Assembly (NCBI GenBank): GCA_025769875.1
Contig: JAGFNK010000001.1
Coordinates: 310,001-374,000 of the forward strand
Direction: 5' to 3'
Length of the DNA: 64,000 nucleotides
Source: Russula earlei
Lineage: Eukaryota; Basidiomycota; Agaricomycetes; Russulales; Russulaceae
Under the pieces are notes generated by a model that did no database searches, was not told the origin of the DNA, and saw only the letters and a list, made by a program, of their open reading frames with translations. This document shows positions 37,112 through 48,200 of this stretch, one piece after another (position 1 is the first letter of the stretch; the number at the start of each line of letters is the position of its first letter). Made by a program: the position numbers and the translations under genes.

Positions 37112-38855
37112 TAAGGTTACTGTCGTTTTCATGTGACCTTGCACTTGCCATTTTTGGATGTCATTTCGAGTGCGAAAATAAAACTGCTATATCTCAACAG
37201 TATCTCAACAGATTGCCTTGAAACTTTGACAGTAGAACCTTATATGTTGTATCTAGGTGCAGCTAAAATATGGGAGCCTAATATTTAGTTCTTGAAATGT
37301 CGATTTTCGGGTGGTGACATGAGTGCAAAACTTTGAACTGCCATATCTCAACTGTTTCTGAACCGATTGACTTGAAACTTCGACAGTGGGATCCCATGTA
37401 CTGTATCTAGGTGCAGCCCAAGAGTTGGGGTCTGATTCTTAGTTTTTGAAGTTTCGGTTTTTGGGTGTGATCTGAGTTCGAAATTTCGATCTGCCATATC
37501 TCAACCGTTTCTCAATAGATTGCCTTGAAACATGGACAGTGGGACCTTATATACTGTATCTAGGTGCAGCGAAAATATGGGAGCCTAATATTCAGTTTGT
37601 GAAGTTTTGATTTTTGGGTGCCAAGCTGCATGCAAAATTTCGTACTGCCATGTCTCAACCATTTCTCAATGGATTGTCTTGAAACTTGGACAGTGGAACC
37701 TCATGTACTGTAGCTAGATGTTTCACTCATTGGATGTTCACATTTTGGGGTGCCAACCCCAAGCATGATAATATTACATTATCCCTACAGCTGAATCCAT
37801 CCATGATATGATATGACTATTACAACTGTACCCCGCGAGAAGGGCACACTTAAGTTCATGGGGCTGGACAAGGACTGAGGGAAGAGTGAAAGAGACAAAA
37901 TTGAAATGATGACGCGAGGCATGCGTCGAGGCAGCAATAGGCATCGGCATGGGTACATGTGCGTGTAGCTTCTTCAGTGAGTCTTCGGCCTTGCGTGCGC
38001 GTGGTCACATCATCGCAAAGGGGGGTGTGCACGTTCTGAGGTGTTGCCATGCATTGGAATGCGGGCACAGTGTGGGGAAGCAGGAGGGAGGAGTGTGCTT
38101 GTATCATGTGTCAAATGTGTCGTCGCGACATGGTGTTGCCAGGCGTCAGCCGTGTTGCTGATATTGGTGCTGCTGCTGTTGTTGTTGTTGTTGATCCTGG
38201 TGCTGCTGTCATGGCAGAGGCTGAGGTGTGGTCATTTGAGGCAATGGGGTGGCGAGAGGCAAGGGCATAGGCGATGGCGTTATGGAAAGGCGTGAGCGTC
38301 TGAGGGGGTGACTTGCATGTTGCTCATGCTGTCATCTTGTGGGCGCGGCAACGAGGTCTTCGCCACTGCAGGTGATGGCAGCACCCGTGGGTGAGATTGT
38401 ATGTATGGATGGGGATGTGGTGGAAGGGGAGGAGTGGTGCGGCGTGGTGCTTGCATTGGTGACTTCTCCTGTGGCAACATTGTGGTGGCGGCTGGTGATC
38501 TTTCTGCAGGGTGGCGTCAAGGTAATGATGGGCAATGCTGGACATGCGGGAACCGCAGGGACGACAGGAGCGGGCAATGTGAAGGTGTGACATTTCGGTA
38601 ACCGTACCCACTGTTACAGGGCAGGGTGGGGAATGCGGTGGCATGGGTTTTGCCTGGAGTCACGTAGAAGCGTGGCTGTGTGCGCGCATACGTTGGGCAG
38701 CAGAGAGGTGATGTCGTGCTGGGCGGGAGAGCAGGTAAATGCACACATGCACCAAGGGGGTCCAGGGGGCGTGATCCATTCGTCGTGAAGGGAAGTAGGA
38801 TGTTCACATCCTCAGAAAGTGCTGAAGAGTGTCCTGCTGGTGAGAAGGGACGAGC
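37112..38855 (+). repeat. Foldback left arm
   Basis: Uninterrupted arm. It contains four tandem units of about 155 bp near the outer end, then a GC-richer inner part with a (TTG)n/(CTG)n tract at 38,160-38,200. Frames inside are not recognised as any protein. Confidence 0.8.
37183..37735 (+). repeat. Four tandem ~155-bp units in the foldback arm
   Basis: Each unit starts near CTGCCATATCTCAAC, continues through GATTGNCTTGAAAC and ACAGTGGGANC, and ends near GTATCTAGGTGCAGC; starts are about 37,183, 37,339, 37,491 and 37,646. The same array occurs inverted in the right arm, split by the insertions at 40,663-44,655. Subterminal repeats of this kind can be transposase-binding sites. Confidence 0.7.
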
Positions 38856-40985
38856 TATAAGAAAAGCACCAGGAGACCTATGTAGGAATAAGTCAGATCA
38901 CTTGTCTCTCTCTTGTTTTCCTATCTGTAGTCTCATATCCGCAATTGTGGTTCTAGATTTTTGCTTGTGCATGCTAGCACTTGGAGTGCTTACTCACACA
39001 TTCTCATGCTATTTGAATCTATGTATTGCTTATCCAAGTGGTGGTGACATTGTGCGCGTACCTTTGGCTGATCCCACCCCCAGTCCATATCACCCAGGTC
39101 TCTCCTGGAGGCAACCGCAACAGGAAGCAGGATGATTTGTATCAAATGATGGCAATCTGGGAGACCTTTGAAGAGACAGGTCTACTTCTTGCATCCTCAA
39201 CATTGGAGTCCAAGGCACCTCTGAGCAACGTCGCTGTGGACACGTCACGCTCGTCCCTTCTCACTGGCAGGACACTCTTCAGCGCTTTCTGAGGATGTGA
39301 ACATCCTACTTCCCTTCATGACGAATGGATCATGCCCCCTGGACCCCCTCAGTGCATGCGCGTGTTTACCTGCTCTCTCGCCCGGCACGACATCACCTCT
39401 CTGCTGCCCAACATATGCGCGCACACAGCCGCGCTTCTATGCGACTCCAGACAAAACCCATGCCGCCACGTTCCCCACCCTGCCCCGTAACAGCGGGTAT
39501 GGTTACCGAAATGTCACGCCTTCACATCACCTGCTCCTGTCATCCCTGCGGTTCCTGCATGTCCAGCATCGCCCATCATTACCTTGACGCTGCCCCGCAG
39601 AAAGATCACCAGCCACCACCACGATGTCGCCACAGGAGAAGTCGCCGATGCAAGCACCACGCCGCACCACTCCTCCCCTTGCACTGCATCCCCATCCATA
39701 CATACAATTTCACCCACGAGCGCTGCCATCACCTGCAGTGGCGAAGACCTCATCGCCGCACCCACAAGATGACAGCATGAGCAACATGCAAGTCACCCCC
39801 TCAGACGCTCACGCCTTTCCATAATGCCATCGCCTATGCCCTTGCCTCTCGCCACCCCATTGCCTCAAATGACCACACCTCAGCCTCTGCCATGACAGCA
39901 GCACCAGGATCAACAACAACAACAACAGCAGCAGCACCAATATCAGCAACACGGCTGACGCCTGGCAACACCATGTCGCGACGACACATTTGACACATGA
40001 CACAAGCACACTCCTCCCTCCTGCTTCCCCACACTGTGCCCGCATTCCAACGCATGGCAACACCTCAGAACGTGCACACCCCCCTTTGCGATGATGTGAC
40101 CACGCGCACGCAAGGCCAAAGACTCACTGAAGAAGCTACACGCACATGTACCCATGCCGATGCCTATTGCTGCCTCGACGCATGCCTCGCGTCATCATTT
40201 CAATTTTGTCTCTTTCACTCTTCCCTCAGTCCTTGTCCAGCCCCATGAACTTAAGTGTGCCCTTCTCGCGGGGTACAGTTGTAATAGTCATATCATATCA
40301 TGGATGGATTCAGCTGTAGGGATAATGTAATATTATCATGCTTGGGGTTGGCACCCCAAAATGTGAACATCCAATGAGTGAAACATCTAGCTACAGTACA
40401 TGAGGTTCCACTGTCCAAGTTTCAAGACAATCCATTGAGAAATGGTTGAGACATGGCAGTACGAAATTTTGCATGCAGCTTGGCACCCAAAAATCAAAAC
40501 TTCACAAACTGAATATTAGGCTCCCATATTTTCGCTGCACCTAGATACAGTATATAAGGTCCCACTGTCCATGTTTCAAGGCAATCTATTGAGAAACGGT
40601 TGAGATATGGCAGATCGAAATTTCGAACTCAGATCACACCCAAAAACCGAAACTTCAAAAACTAAGGCCCATGATACCAACCGAGAATTCTTGAACTTCG
40701 AACTTGAACTTGAATTTCGGGATTTTCCGGGAGTGACTGGTGTGACCAGTGTGATATAAGTGACATCGCATATATGATAAACTAATAGGTTTTTTTTTAA
40801 TATGAGTTTTTATTCGCTTGTGATTTGCATATTCGCGTATTGTGATTGCAGCCGTGACTGGGAACTGACTCAGTCCGCTTGTGTCCGCTGAATGTTGCCG
40901 AGGCATACTGTAGGGCCCAGGATCCATGCACGCGGAGCGAGAGATTTTTGAAGAGGAAATGGAAAATCTTTTTTTGAAAAAAATA

Positions 40986-42347
40986 CTATTCAATAACACG
41001 TTCTGCGCGGTCCCTCTGAATTCTCTGATACTGCTCCCACATGTCATCAGCAATTTTATCTCGCCTGATATTTGCTCGCTCCCTCTCACGCTGCGTCACA
41101 GGGCCTGTTCCAAGTTCACCAGCCAGCGCTTCCTCTTCTTGTGCGTCCATCTGGAGGTCAGCCACTTGGTCGTCAAAGGTGCCAATCTCCCTAGAGTCAT
41201 ATGCGCGAATAAGATTGTGAAGTGCTGCGAGCGCACATGGGATGCGTGCTTGAACTCCCATGTCATACTCGCGGGGTTGTGAGAGAATCTTGAAACGCCA
41301 CTTGAGAATTCCAAAAATGCGTTCAATGACATTGCGAGCTTGGGCATGACGCAAATTGAACAGCTCCTTGGGTGTGCGTGGCCTAGGACAAACATCAGTA
41401 AGACAACTTGAAAGTAAGACAACAAAGACTCACCTTGTGCGAGCACGGCCCCATTCAGCTAGATGGTACCGCACGCCTCGATAAGGGGTGAGAAGTACAT
41501 CTGACGAGGCAAAACCCGCATCACCAAGATAATACTTCCCCCTTGGGACACGAAGATCAGAATGATGTGCTGCGTGAAAAAGTGTCGCGTCAGCAGTGGA
41601 ACCCTCCCAACCAGTCAGCAGGTAGGTGAAGCGGAGGTCGAATGAGCATCCCACGAGGCAGTTCTGCGTGAGACCTCCTTTGCGGTTCCTTGCCGCATCA
41701 CGCTCTGCAGCAGTGGCAAAACAGTCGATATGTGTACCATCGATAGCACCCAGCGCGTCCTTAAGAAATGGAAAGAATTTGGGGTTGCTTTGGATGAAGG
41801 GGTGAGGGGGTGAATCGGCATCGGGAAGGCGCACAAATGTGGTGTAGAAGGGAGGGCTCGAGAGAACGCCTAGAATTTTTTTAAAATACCTAGCTATCCA
41901 TCAGACGACATCTGAAAGAAACCTGAGAGATACTTACTTTGAAATGGTGCGGGGTGACCGCTGAAAACGCTCTCCGACATGTGTCGATGGCAGCCCTGTG
42001 ACAGCTGTATAAAGGAAGATAGCAATTTGTTCTTCGACTTGGACGTGTCGTGATGATGAGATACCAAGTCGTTGGAGGATCCGCTGGAGGATGATAAATA
42101 CTTTTTTATGCACCCCAAGCTCAGTCCGAATGCGCTCTGGATGGCCAGTGAGTAGGTCCTCAACCCACTTAGCCCCAGTGTATGAAGATGTGTGATATGG
42201 GATAGGAGGACGATAGAGGGGTTCAAGGAGCTCAAGTAATGCTTGGCAGCAAAGTAGGAGAACAGTTGACATATTTAACATGACATAGAGCCGTTGGTGC
42301 CGTTGGCGTCGCCATTGTACCCATTGCTGATGAGGGTTATCAGGCAT
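40986..42347 (-). CDS. PIF/Harbinger DDE nuclease (HARBI1-like), 3 exons, 420 aa
   Basis: Exons 42347-41938, 41889-41434 and 41382-40986 join in phase (donors GTAAGT and GTGAGT, introns 48 and 51 bp). The DDE core is visible: GAIDGTHIDCF carries the first Asp, LTGWEGSTADATLFHAA and YYLGDAGFAS the second, and NVIERIFGILKWRFKIL the Glu region, in the order expected of DDE_4 nucleases. An N-terminal helical region (HVQVEEQIAIFLYTAVTGL) precedes it. The enzyme cuts the element ends and inserts at TWA, working with the SANT partner encoded upstream. The start at MPDNPHQQW is chosen because the upstream part of the open frame (to 42,488) is low-complexity. The gene appears intact. Confidence 0.92.
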
Positions 42348-42491
42348 CTTGAGCGAGGGAGGGGACAACAACGGGGACAAAGCGTGCAACTTTTTGACAG
42401 AAAATTTTTTTTGGCACATCACATGTAATTTCACAATGTGTGAAATATTTATTTGGATACACATACATGACACAACAACACAAATCATCGC

Positions 42492-43788
42492 TTATGCTCG
42501 CTTCACTTTCTCCACCAGATTACATATGTATCCACGTGCAAACTCACGTGATGACTCCACGGATATGAGCGCGAGGTAGCCATCCACCTCTCCGATGCCG
42601 CAATTGGCAAACAGGGATAATGCTGGGACAATATCATCAGTTGGCAACCAACAACCATTTGTGATATCCTTGATATCACTGGCAAGGTGTTGGACTGCCA
42701 GTGTCCGGCGTGCATACTCGGGAAGTGCCAAAAATCCAGGTACAGTATCACCTGCGAGTGCGGGTGCAGGTGCAGGTGTGGGTGCGAGTGCGAGTGCGGG
42801 TGCGGGTGCGAGTGCGGGTGCGGGTGCGAATTCAGGCATGGGCGGGGAGAAACCAAGAGAATGGACAGTTGAGTCGAAGACATCAACAACTCTGTTCATG
42901 ACCGCTGTAACACCCATGACAGCAGACGCCACGGTGTCACCCCTCTGTTTTTTAGCTGAAGATGTTTCGGTCATCAGGATATCGTCAATGCGAGGTGATT
43001 TACGCTTGTTGGTTACGAAGTCGAATGAGGTATTTGATGGTGAAGTCGATGCCCTCCTGCTGCCGCCGACTTGAGACAAATCGGGGGTCAGGTGAGCAGG
43101 AGTAGGTGGCTGGGATGGAGCATGCTCAGCACGAGGTGTTGGCTGGGATGGAGCATGCTCAGCACGAGGTGTTGGCTGGGATGGAGCATGCTCAGCACGA
43201 GGCGTTGGCTGCGAAGCCCGGTATGCGTGTTTGCCTTTGGTTTTTGTTCCTACAAGAGATTCCATGGCCTCGCAATGTGGCCAGCCCTTGTGGTGGAACT
43301 TCTTGACCGCTGGTTTGTCCTACTAAAGTAAGATATTGTCGACAAATCAGGAGTTACAGACACACTGCAACCAGCTCATCATACACTGCCTGATTTTGAT
43401 TTTCTGCTGATATGTCCATTCCTGTCACATCATCCCAAGCCATGCCAGACTTATTTTTGATCGCTGAAATGGTGTCCCAGTCGGTCTTCATCTAGTTGAA
43501 CGGTGTCAGTGTTGAGGTGTAGTCAAAAGAGGAAACACGTACCCTTTGCCACTTCGTCTTGCACGAGCTCAGAGTTTTGAAGCCACCCTTCTTACAAAGG
43601 GACCTAATTTGACTGGCCGCCTCATTGAAGACTTGATCCTTGAACATAGCGTTGGACGTCATTTGGTCCTTGTGCTCCAAGAGGAAGTTTAAGAACTCGG
43701 CTTCCTCCTCAGTCGTCCATCTTGCCTTGATATCTGCTCGGGTTTCTTCTGCAGAGGAATCAGAGCTTCTTGACGAGCGGGTCTGCAT
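42492..43788 (-). CDS. PIF/Harbinger Myb/SANT-like DNA-binding protein, 3 exons, 399 aa
   Basis: Exons 43788-43543, 43491-43366 and 43319-42492 join in phase. Residues about 25-80 form a Myb/SANT-like fold (KARWTTEEEAEFLNFLLEHK ... CKTKWQR), followed by the conserved WDTISAIKNKSGMAWDD and FHHKGWPHCEAMESL. The middle is Pro-rich with three 11-residue repeats (PTPRAEHAPSQ) and an Ala-Pro tract, and the C-terminal part is helical. In PIF/Harbinger elements this second protein binds the subterminal DNA and brings the nuclease to the nucleus and to the ends. It is transcribed in the same direction as the nuclease gene, 144 bp upstream of its start codon. Confidence 0.88.
42754..42828. repeat. Hexanucleotide microsatellite in the SANT gene
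   Basis: Degenerate GCGGGT/GCGAGT units encode an Ala-Pro run on the minus strand. It is likely to vary in length between copies. Confidence 0.8.
43111..43209. repeat. 33-bp minisatellite, three units, in the SANT gene
   Basis: Three tandem copies of a 33-bp unit starting TGGGATGGAGCATGCTCAGC; the third differs at GGCGTTGGC. It encodes the 11-residue repeats of the SANT protein without changing frame. Confidence 0.85.
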
Positions 43789-44098
43789 GGGAGGTGATGA
43801 TCAGGATCAGGAAAATAAAGTGTGGGGTGACGCCGAAGTGAAGGTGAAAAGAAGGTACTGACAAAGGGCTTACACATGTGCAATCACACACAAATATGCG
43901 AATACGCGAATATGCAAATCACAAGCGAATATGCAAATCACAAGCGAATAAAAACTCATATTAAAAAAAAACCTATTAGTTTATCATATATGCGATGTCA
44001 CTTATATCACACTGGTCACACCAGTCACTCCCGGAAAATCCCGAAATTCAAGTTCAAGTTCGAAGTTCAAGAATTCTCGGTTGGTATCATGGGCCTAA

Positions 44099-44652
44099 GG
44101 CCCCTTTTACCAACTGAGAATTCTTGAATCTTGAACTTGAACTTGGATTTTGGGATTTTCCGGGAGTGACAGGAATGACAGGTGTGATGTAAGTGACATA
44201 ATAAACTAATATGAGTCTATTTCAAATATGAGTTATTTTTCGGTGTGATTTGCTGGGTTTACATATGATATGTAAAATATTTTTTCTAATCCTTCCTTCC
44301 ACTCCTTCCAAGTGAGGTATTGCAAGCATGTCATTAAGGCAGAATATGTGTCACCAATGTGTGGGTGCACATCTTTGTGCAAATTTTGTATGTGCAGCTC
44401 TGGTGAAAATGGGGCTGCAAGCACCCAAATGTTGAGCTTGAGTCAGACTGCTCGACTCCGAGTTTGATGCTGACACATCATATGTAACCCCATATATGCA
44501 AATATGCAAAAGACAACAGACAAAAATGCATATTAATTTATTATATACATCATATCACTTACATCACTCCTGTCACTCCTGTCACTCCCGGAAAATCCCA
44601 AAATCCAAGTTCAAGTTCAAGATTCAAGAATTCTCGGTTGGTAAAAGGGGCC
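44099..44652. mobile_element. Non-autonomous PIF/Harbinger MITE, 554 bp
   Basis: Begins GGCCCCTTTTACCAACTGAG and ends with its inverted partner (GGCCCCTTTTACCAACCGAG read inward), with about 100-bp terminal repeats related to, but distinct from, those of the adjoining complete element. TAA follows at 44,653-44,655 and precedes at 44,096-44,098. No coding capacity, so it needs a related nuclease. Confidence 0.88.
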
Positions 44653-45076
44653 TAAGAATCAGACCCCAACTCTTGGGCTGCACCTAGATACAGTACATGG
44701 GATCCCACTGTCGAAGTTTCAAGTCAATCGGTTCAGAAACAGTTGAGATATGGCAGTTCAAAGTTTTGCACTCATGTCACCACCCGAAAATCGACATTTC
44801 AAGAACTAAATATTAGGCTCCCATATTTTAGCTGCACCTAGATACAGCATATAAGGTTCTACTGTCAAAGTTTCAAGGCAATCTGTTGAGATACTGTTGA
44901 GATATAGCAGTTTTATTTTCGCACTCGAAATGACATCCAAAAATGGCAAGTGCAAGGTCACGTGAATACGACAGTAAGGCTTTTGTTTTCGCCCTTCACC
45001 CTTAGCATGCCGTTCCCTTCACCTCCCAATTACCTATCGGAGAAGCCATCGGAGAAGGAGCAAGAGGACTGTCAGG

Positions 45077-45174
45077 AAAATTGGGAGGGCGATTATATTG
45101 GATTTTATAGCATTATATTTAATATAATCACAATATAATGCTATAAAATCCAATATAATCGCCCTCCCAATTTT
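45077..45174. repeat. Perfect 43-bp inverted repeat with 12-base loop
   Basis: 45,077-45,119 and 45,132-45,174 are exact reverse complements (outer ends AAAATTGGGAGGGCGATTAT). This is a very young MITE or another hairpin-forming insertion about 550 bp upstream of the left STAND gene. No definite target duplication was seen. Confidence 0.8.
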
Positions 45175-45289
45175 CGTTGATTTCCTCTTACTCATCCATT
45201 CCCACGCTCAACTAGCCTCTAGACCGGGTTATCGCACGCGGCGGTGACATCTAGTTTGGGCCAAGACTGTTGTTGCGTTTTTGACAACT

Positions 45290-48200
45290 TTGACAACTGT
45301 ATGTCCAGCGGCGTTGGGTTATCTGGACCCGGCTATACGGACTCTGATGGCGGCAGTCCTGGGAGCGAATTTCCGCAATGAGCTTGACATTGTGTACATT
45401 CTACTATTCCTTTTGTTGCATGTCACAGGACGGTGGGTTTCTGTGATGGATCAACAAGTTGACAACAATCTCAGGGGATTTCGCTCAGGATGGACAAAGG
45501 CAACCAATTCGAGTCAAACTTTTTCTCACCAGGATTGTCATTTCATTACTGGGCATGTCGATCGGTACCGTGGTCACACCGTGAACATCCAGTTTCGTGC
45601 AAGGTTCTTCTCCGATAAGCTTAATATTGGTGGCCTGGGGCATGTCATGCAAAAGCTGCACGCTGGCAGTTGTCGTTTCGCCCACTTTCTGTCCAAAACC
45701 CTCTCTCACAAATTCAATCTACCTCCGCCATGCCTTTAATCAGCAAGGCCCAGGATTCCCCTGACTCGCCTTCGGGTTCCCTTAACTTCGAAGCGCTCTT
45801 TCACGCCGCCTTGGCCAAGTATACCAAGCAGACAGGAACGGTTCTCGTCGATCATCCACTCGTGGCTGCGCTCGAGGACTGCCGCTCGCCCGACGCTGTC
45901 CTCGCCATCTTCGAAAAACAAGCCCAGGCTTTCGACCAGTTCAGGAAGGGCGACCTGAAATTGAGCAAGTGGCTCTGCCCACTAGTCAACTGTTTGTGCG
46001 CTCTGGTTACCAGCGCGGCAGTCGCGACGACCGCTTGCGTCGTGAGTCCCCAAACGGCGCTCTTTTTTGTTTCGTGCAGTTGAATCGCGTTGATCTCTAG
46101 GCATTTCCGCCTGCAAAGGCGGTTCTCGCCGGCATCGGTGTCCTCCTATCTGTACGCGTCGTTTTTGATAGTCCCCAGGCGGCTCTCTTATGATATCCGG
46201 TCCTGCCAGACGGCCAAGTTTGTGAAGGAAAGCTACGACGCACTCGTCGACGTCTTTGAGTGTATCGAGAATTTCCTCAGGCGTCTCAAGATATACACCG
46301 AGATACCGCCTACGCCCATCATGACCGAGACGCTCATAAAAATCATGATCGAAATGCTGTCTGTCCTCGCTCTCGCGACTAAACAAATCAAACAAGGACG
46401 ATTCAGTGGGTCTAAAATTGCTTTGCAAGAACGCTCATGGCTCAAGTTACTACAGAGAGATATGCAAGGAAGTTGCTGGGAGAAAGAGACATTGAAGCGG
46501 TGCTCTCGAGACTGGATCGACTCACTGTGGAGGAGTCTAAGACGACGGCTGCCCAGACCCTTGGCGTCGTCCACAGCCTGGTGAACAATATGGGAGAAGT
46601 AATGGAAGGTGCGCTTCTCTCGTTCATATGGGTGAGTGTATCGTATCAAGTCTCGATGCGGTCAGGCAAGGAATCGACGGTCGACATCCGAGAAACATTA
46701 GGTGTGTCTGGCCGTCTTTCATGTTTGAGTATGGTTCCTTACTGTGACCAATAGTACTCATGCAAGAGATGACAACCAAAATAAACAAGATCGAGCGTTC
46801 GTGGACCGCCTTTCGTCACATCTGCTGGCCGCGTAAAGCTGACGCTACTTCTCAGGCGACAAGTTGCAACGGAGATTTCGACGTTGGTTGTCTGCCCCCG
46901 ATCCGTGGACCAACCATAATATCGCTCGCAAAGCCCATTATAGCGGGACGGCGGCATGGTTTATTCAAGGTGAAACCTTCAAAAGATGGAAAGAGGCAGG
47001 CTCATTGCTGTGGATTCATGGAAAACGTCAGTGTCTCTCCTATACTACAGTAATTTAATAGTGCTGAATGATGATTTCCGGTATTTTAGCGGGCTCGGGA
47101 AAGAGCGTACTTTGGTATGTGTTGCCCGGTACTGCTCTTACCTCACGATACTCATCTCACCGATCAGCTCAGAAATCATCGAAGATATCCTGAATACATG
47201 TCAAATGGGATTGGCTATGGTCGCCTTTTTCTACTTTGACTTCCGGGATGCAGCCAAGCAGGAAGCCCGCAACCTCTTGTCTTCCATTCTTATACAACTC
47301 AGCAATGAATCCGATCACTTCACAGAAATTCTCTCCAGCCTATATTCGACCCACGGTGATGGGTTCAGAGAGCCCAGCGTAGAAGCGCTCACGCAATGTC
47401 TGAAGAGTATGCTCAGACTGCCTGGGCAAGGTTCACTCTACGTGATCATAGATGCCCTTGATGAATGCCCAAATACCTCCGGTTTGATGACTCGCCGCGC
47501 GGAGGTGCTTGGGATGATCGAGGAAATCGTCGACTTGGGTCTACCACGATTCCACCTATGCCTCACGAGTCGGCCCGAAGTAGATATTCGAGATACTCTG
47601 GAGCCCTTGTCGAGACACGTATCCCTTCATGACGAAATCGGACAAAGCCAAGATATCATCAACTATGTCAACTCTATGGTTTCTTCACACCCAAAGATGC
47701 GCAAGTGGCGTGAAAAAGACAAAAAGCTTGTCATTGATACACTCACGCGACGAGCCGATGGAATGTAAGAGTTATGATTCCCTATGACTGCTCCATACTA
47801 TCTGCTCAGTTGCAGTTTCCCAGGTTCCGATGGATATACTGTCAGTTGGAAAAGCTTTCTCGCTGTTTCCCGCCGAGCATCCTACAAGTCTTGGACGACT
47901 TGCCAAAGACGTTGGACGAAACATATGAACGGACCTTGCAAGGCATCGATAGGGAGAAGTGGGACTATGCCTATCGTTTATTCCAGTGCCTCGTCATTTC
48001 CATCCGCCCACTCCGTGTCGAGGAGCTCGCCGAGGTTCTAGCTGTTCGGCCGAACGCTGAAAGCATTCCCCGGTTCAACACTGGTTGGCGCCCCGAGAAC
48101 GCAAGGGACGCCGTGCTATCCGCGTGTTCAACCTTGATCATTGTTGTCAACGTCGACGGCGAAGACGTGGTACAGTTCTCGCACTTTTCTGTGAGAGAAT

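Larger units (their letters stand above)
40666..44095. mobile_element. Complete PIF/Harbinger transposon, 3,430 bp, TAA target duplication
   Basis: Flanked by TAA on both sides (40,663-40,665 and 44,096-44,098), the TWA target typical of PIF/Harbinger. Long terminal inverted repeats of roughly 180 bp begin GGCCCATGATACCAACCGAG and look identical over at least the first 150 bases. Two genes, both on the minus strand, encode the DDE nuclease and a Myb/SANT-like DNA-binding protein, the usual pair for autonomous elements. The empty site survives in the left foldback arm. Perfect repeats and intact genes suggest recent activity. Confidence 0.92.
37112..44972. mobile_element. Large foldback (palindromic) element with 1.74-kb arms
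   Basis: 37,112-38,855 is repeated in reverse at 39,249-44,972 around a 393-bp spacer (38,856-39,248). After subtracting two later insertions and their target duplications (3,990 bp), the right arm is 1,734 bp against 1,744 bp on the left. Both outer ends begin near TTACTGTCGT ... GTGACCTTGCACTTGCC. No transposase is recognisable, so if mobile it depends on proteins supplied elsewhere. Target duplication not identified. Confidence 0.8.
39249..44972 (-). repeat. Foldback right arm (interrupted by two insertions)
   Basis: Reverse copy of the left arm: 39,249-40,665 then 44,653-44,972, separated by a PIF/Harbinger element and a MITE. Inner-part differences from the left arm are almost all C/T or G/A changes. 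Confidence 0.8.

Noticed and set aside
38041..40155. Several 60-150 codon frames in both foldback arms
   Set aside because: They mirror each other only because the DNA is palindromic; they contain CAG/CTG-type tracts and no recognisable domain.
43111..43209. Three evenly spaced 33-bp repeats as a possible CRISPR array
   Set aside because: They are directly tandem with no spacers, lie in a eukaryotic coding exon and encode an in-frame peptide repeat.
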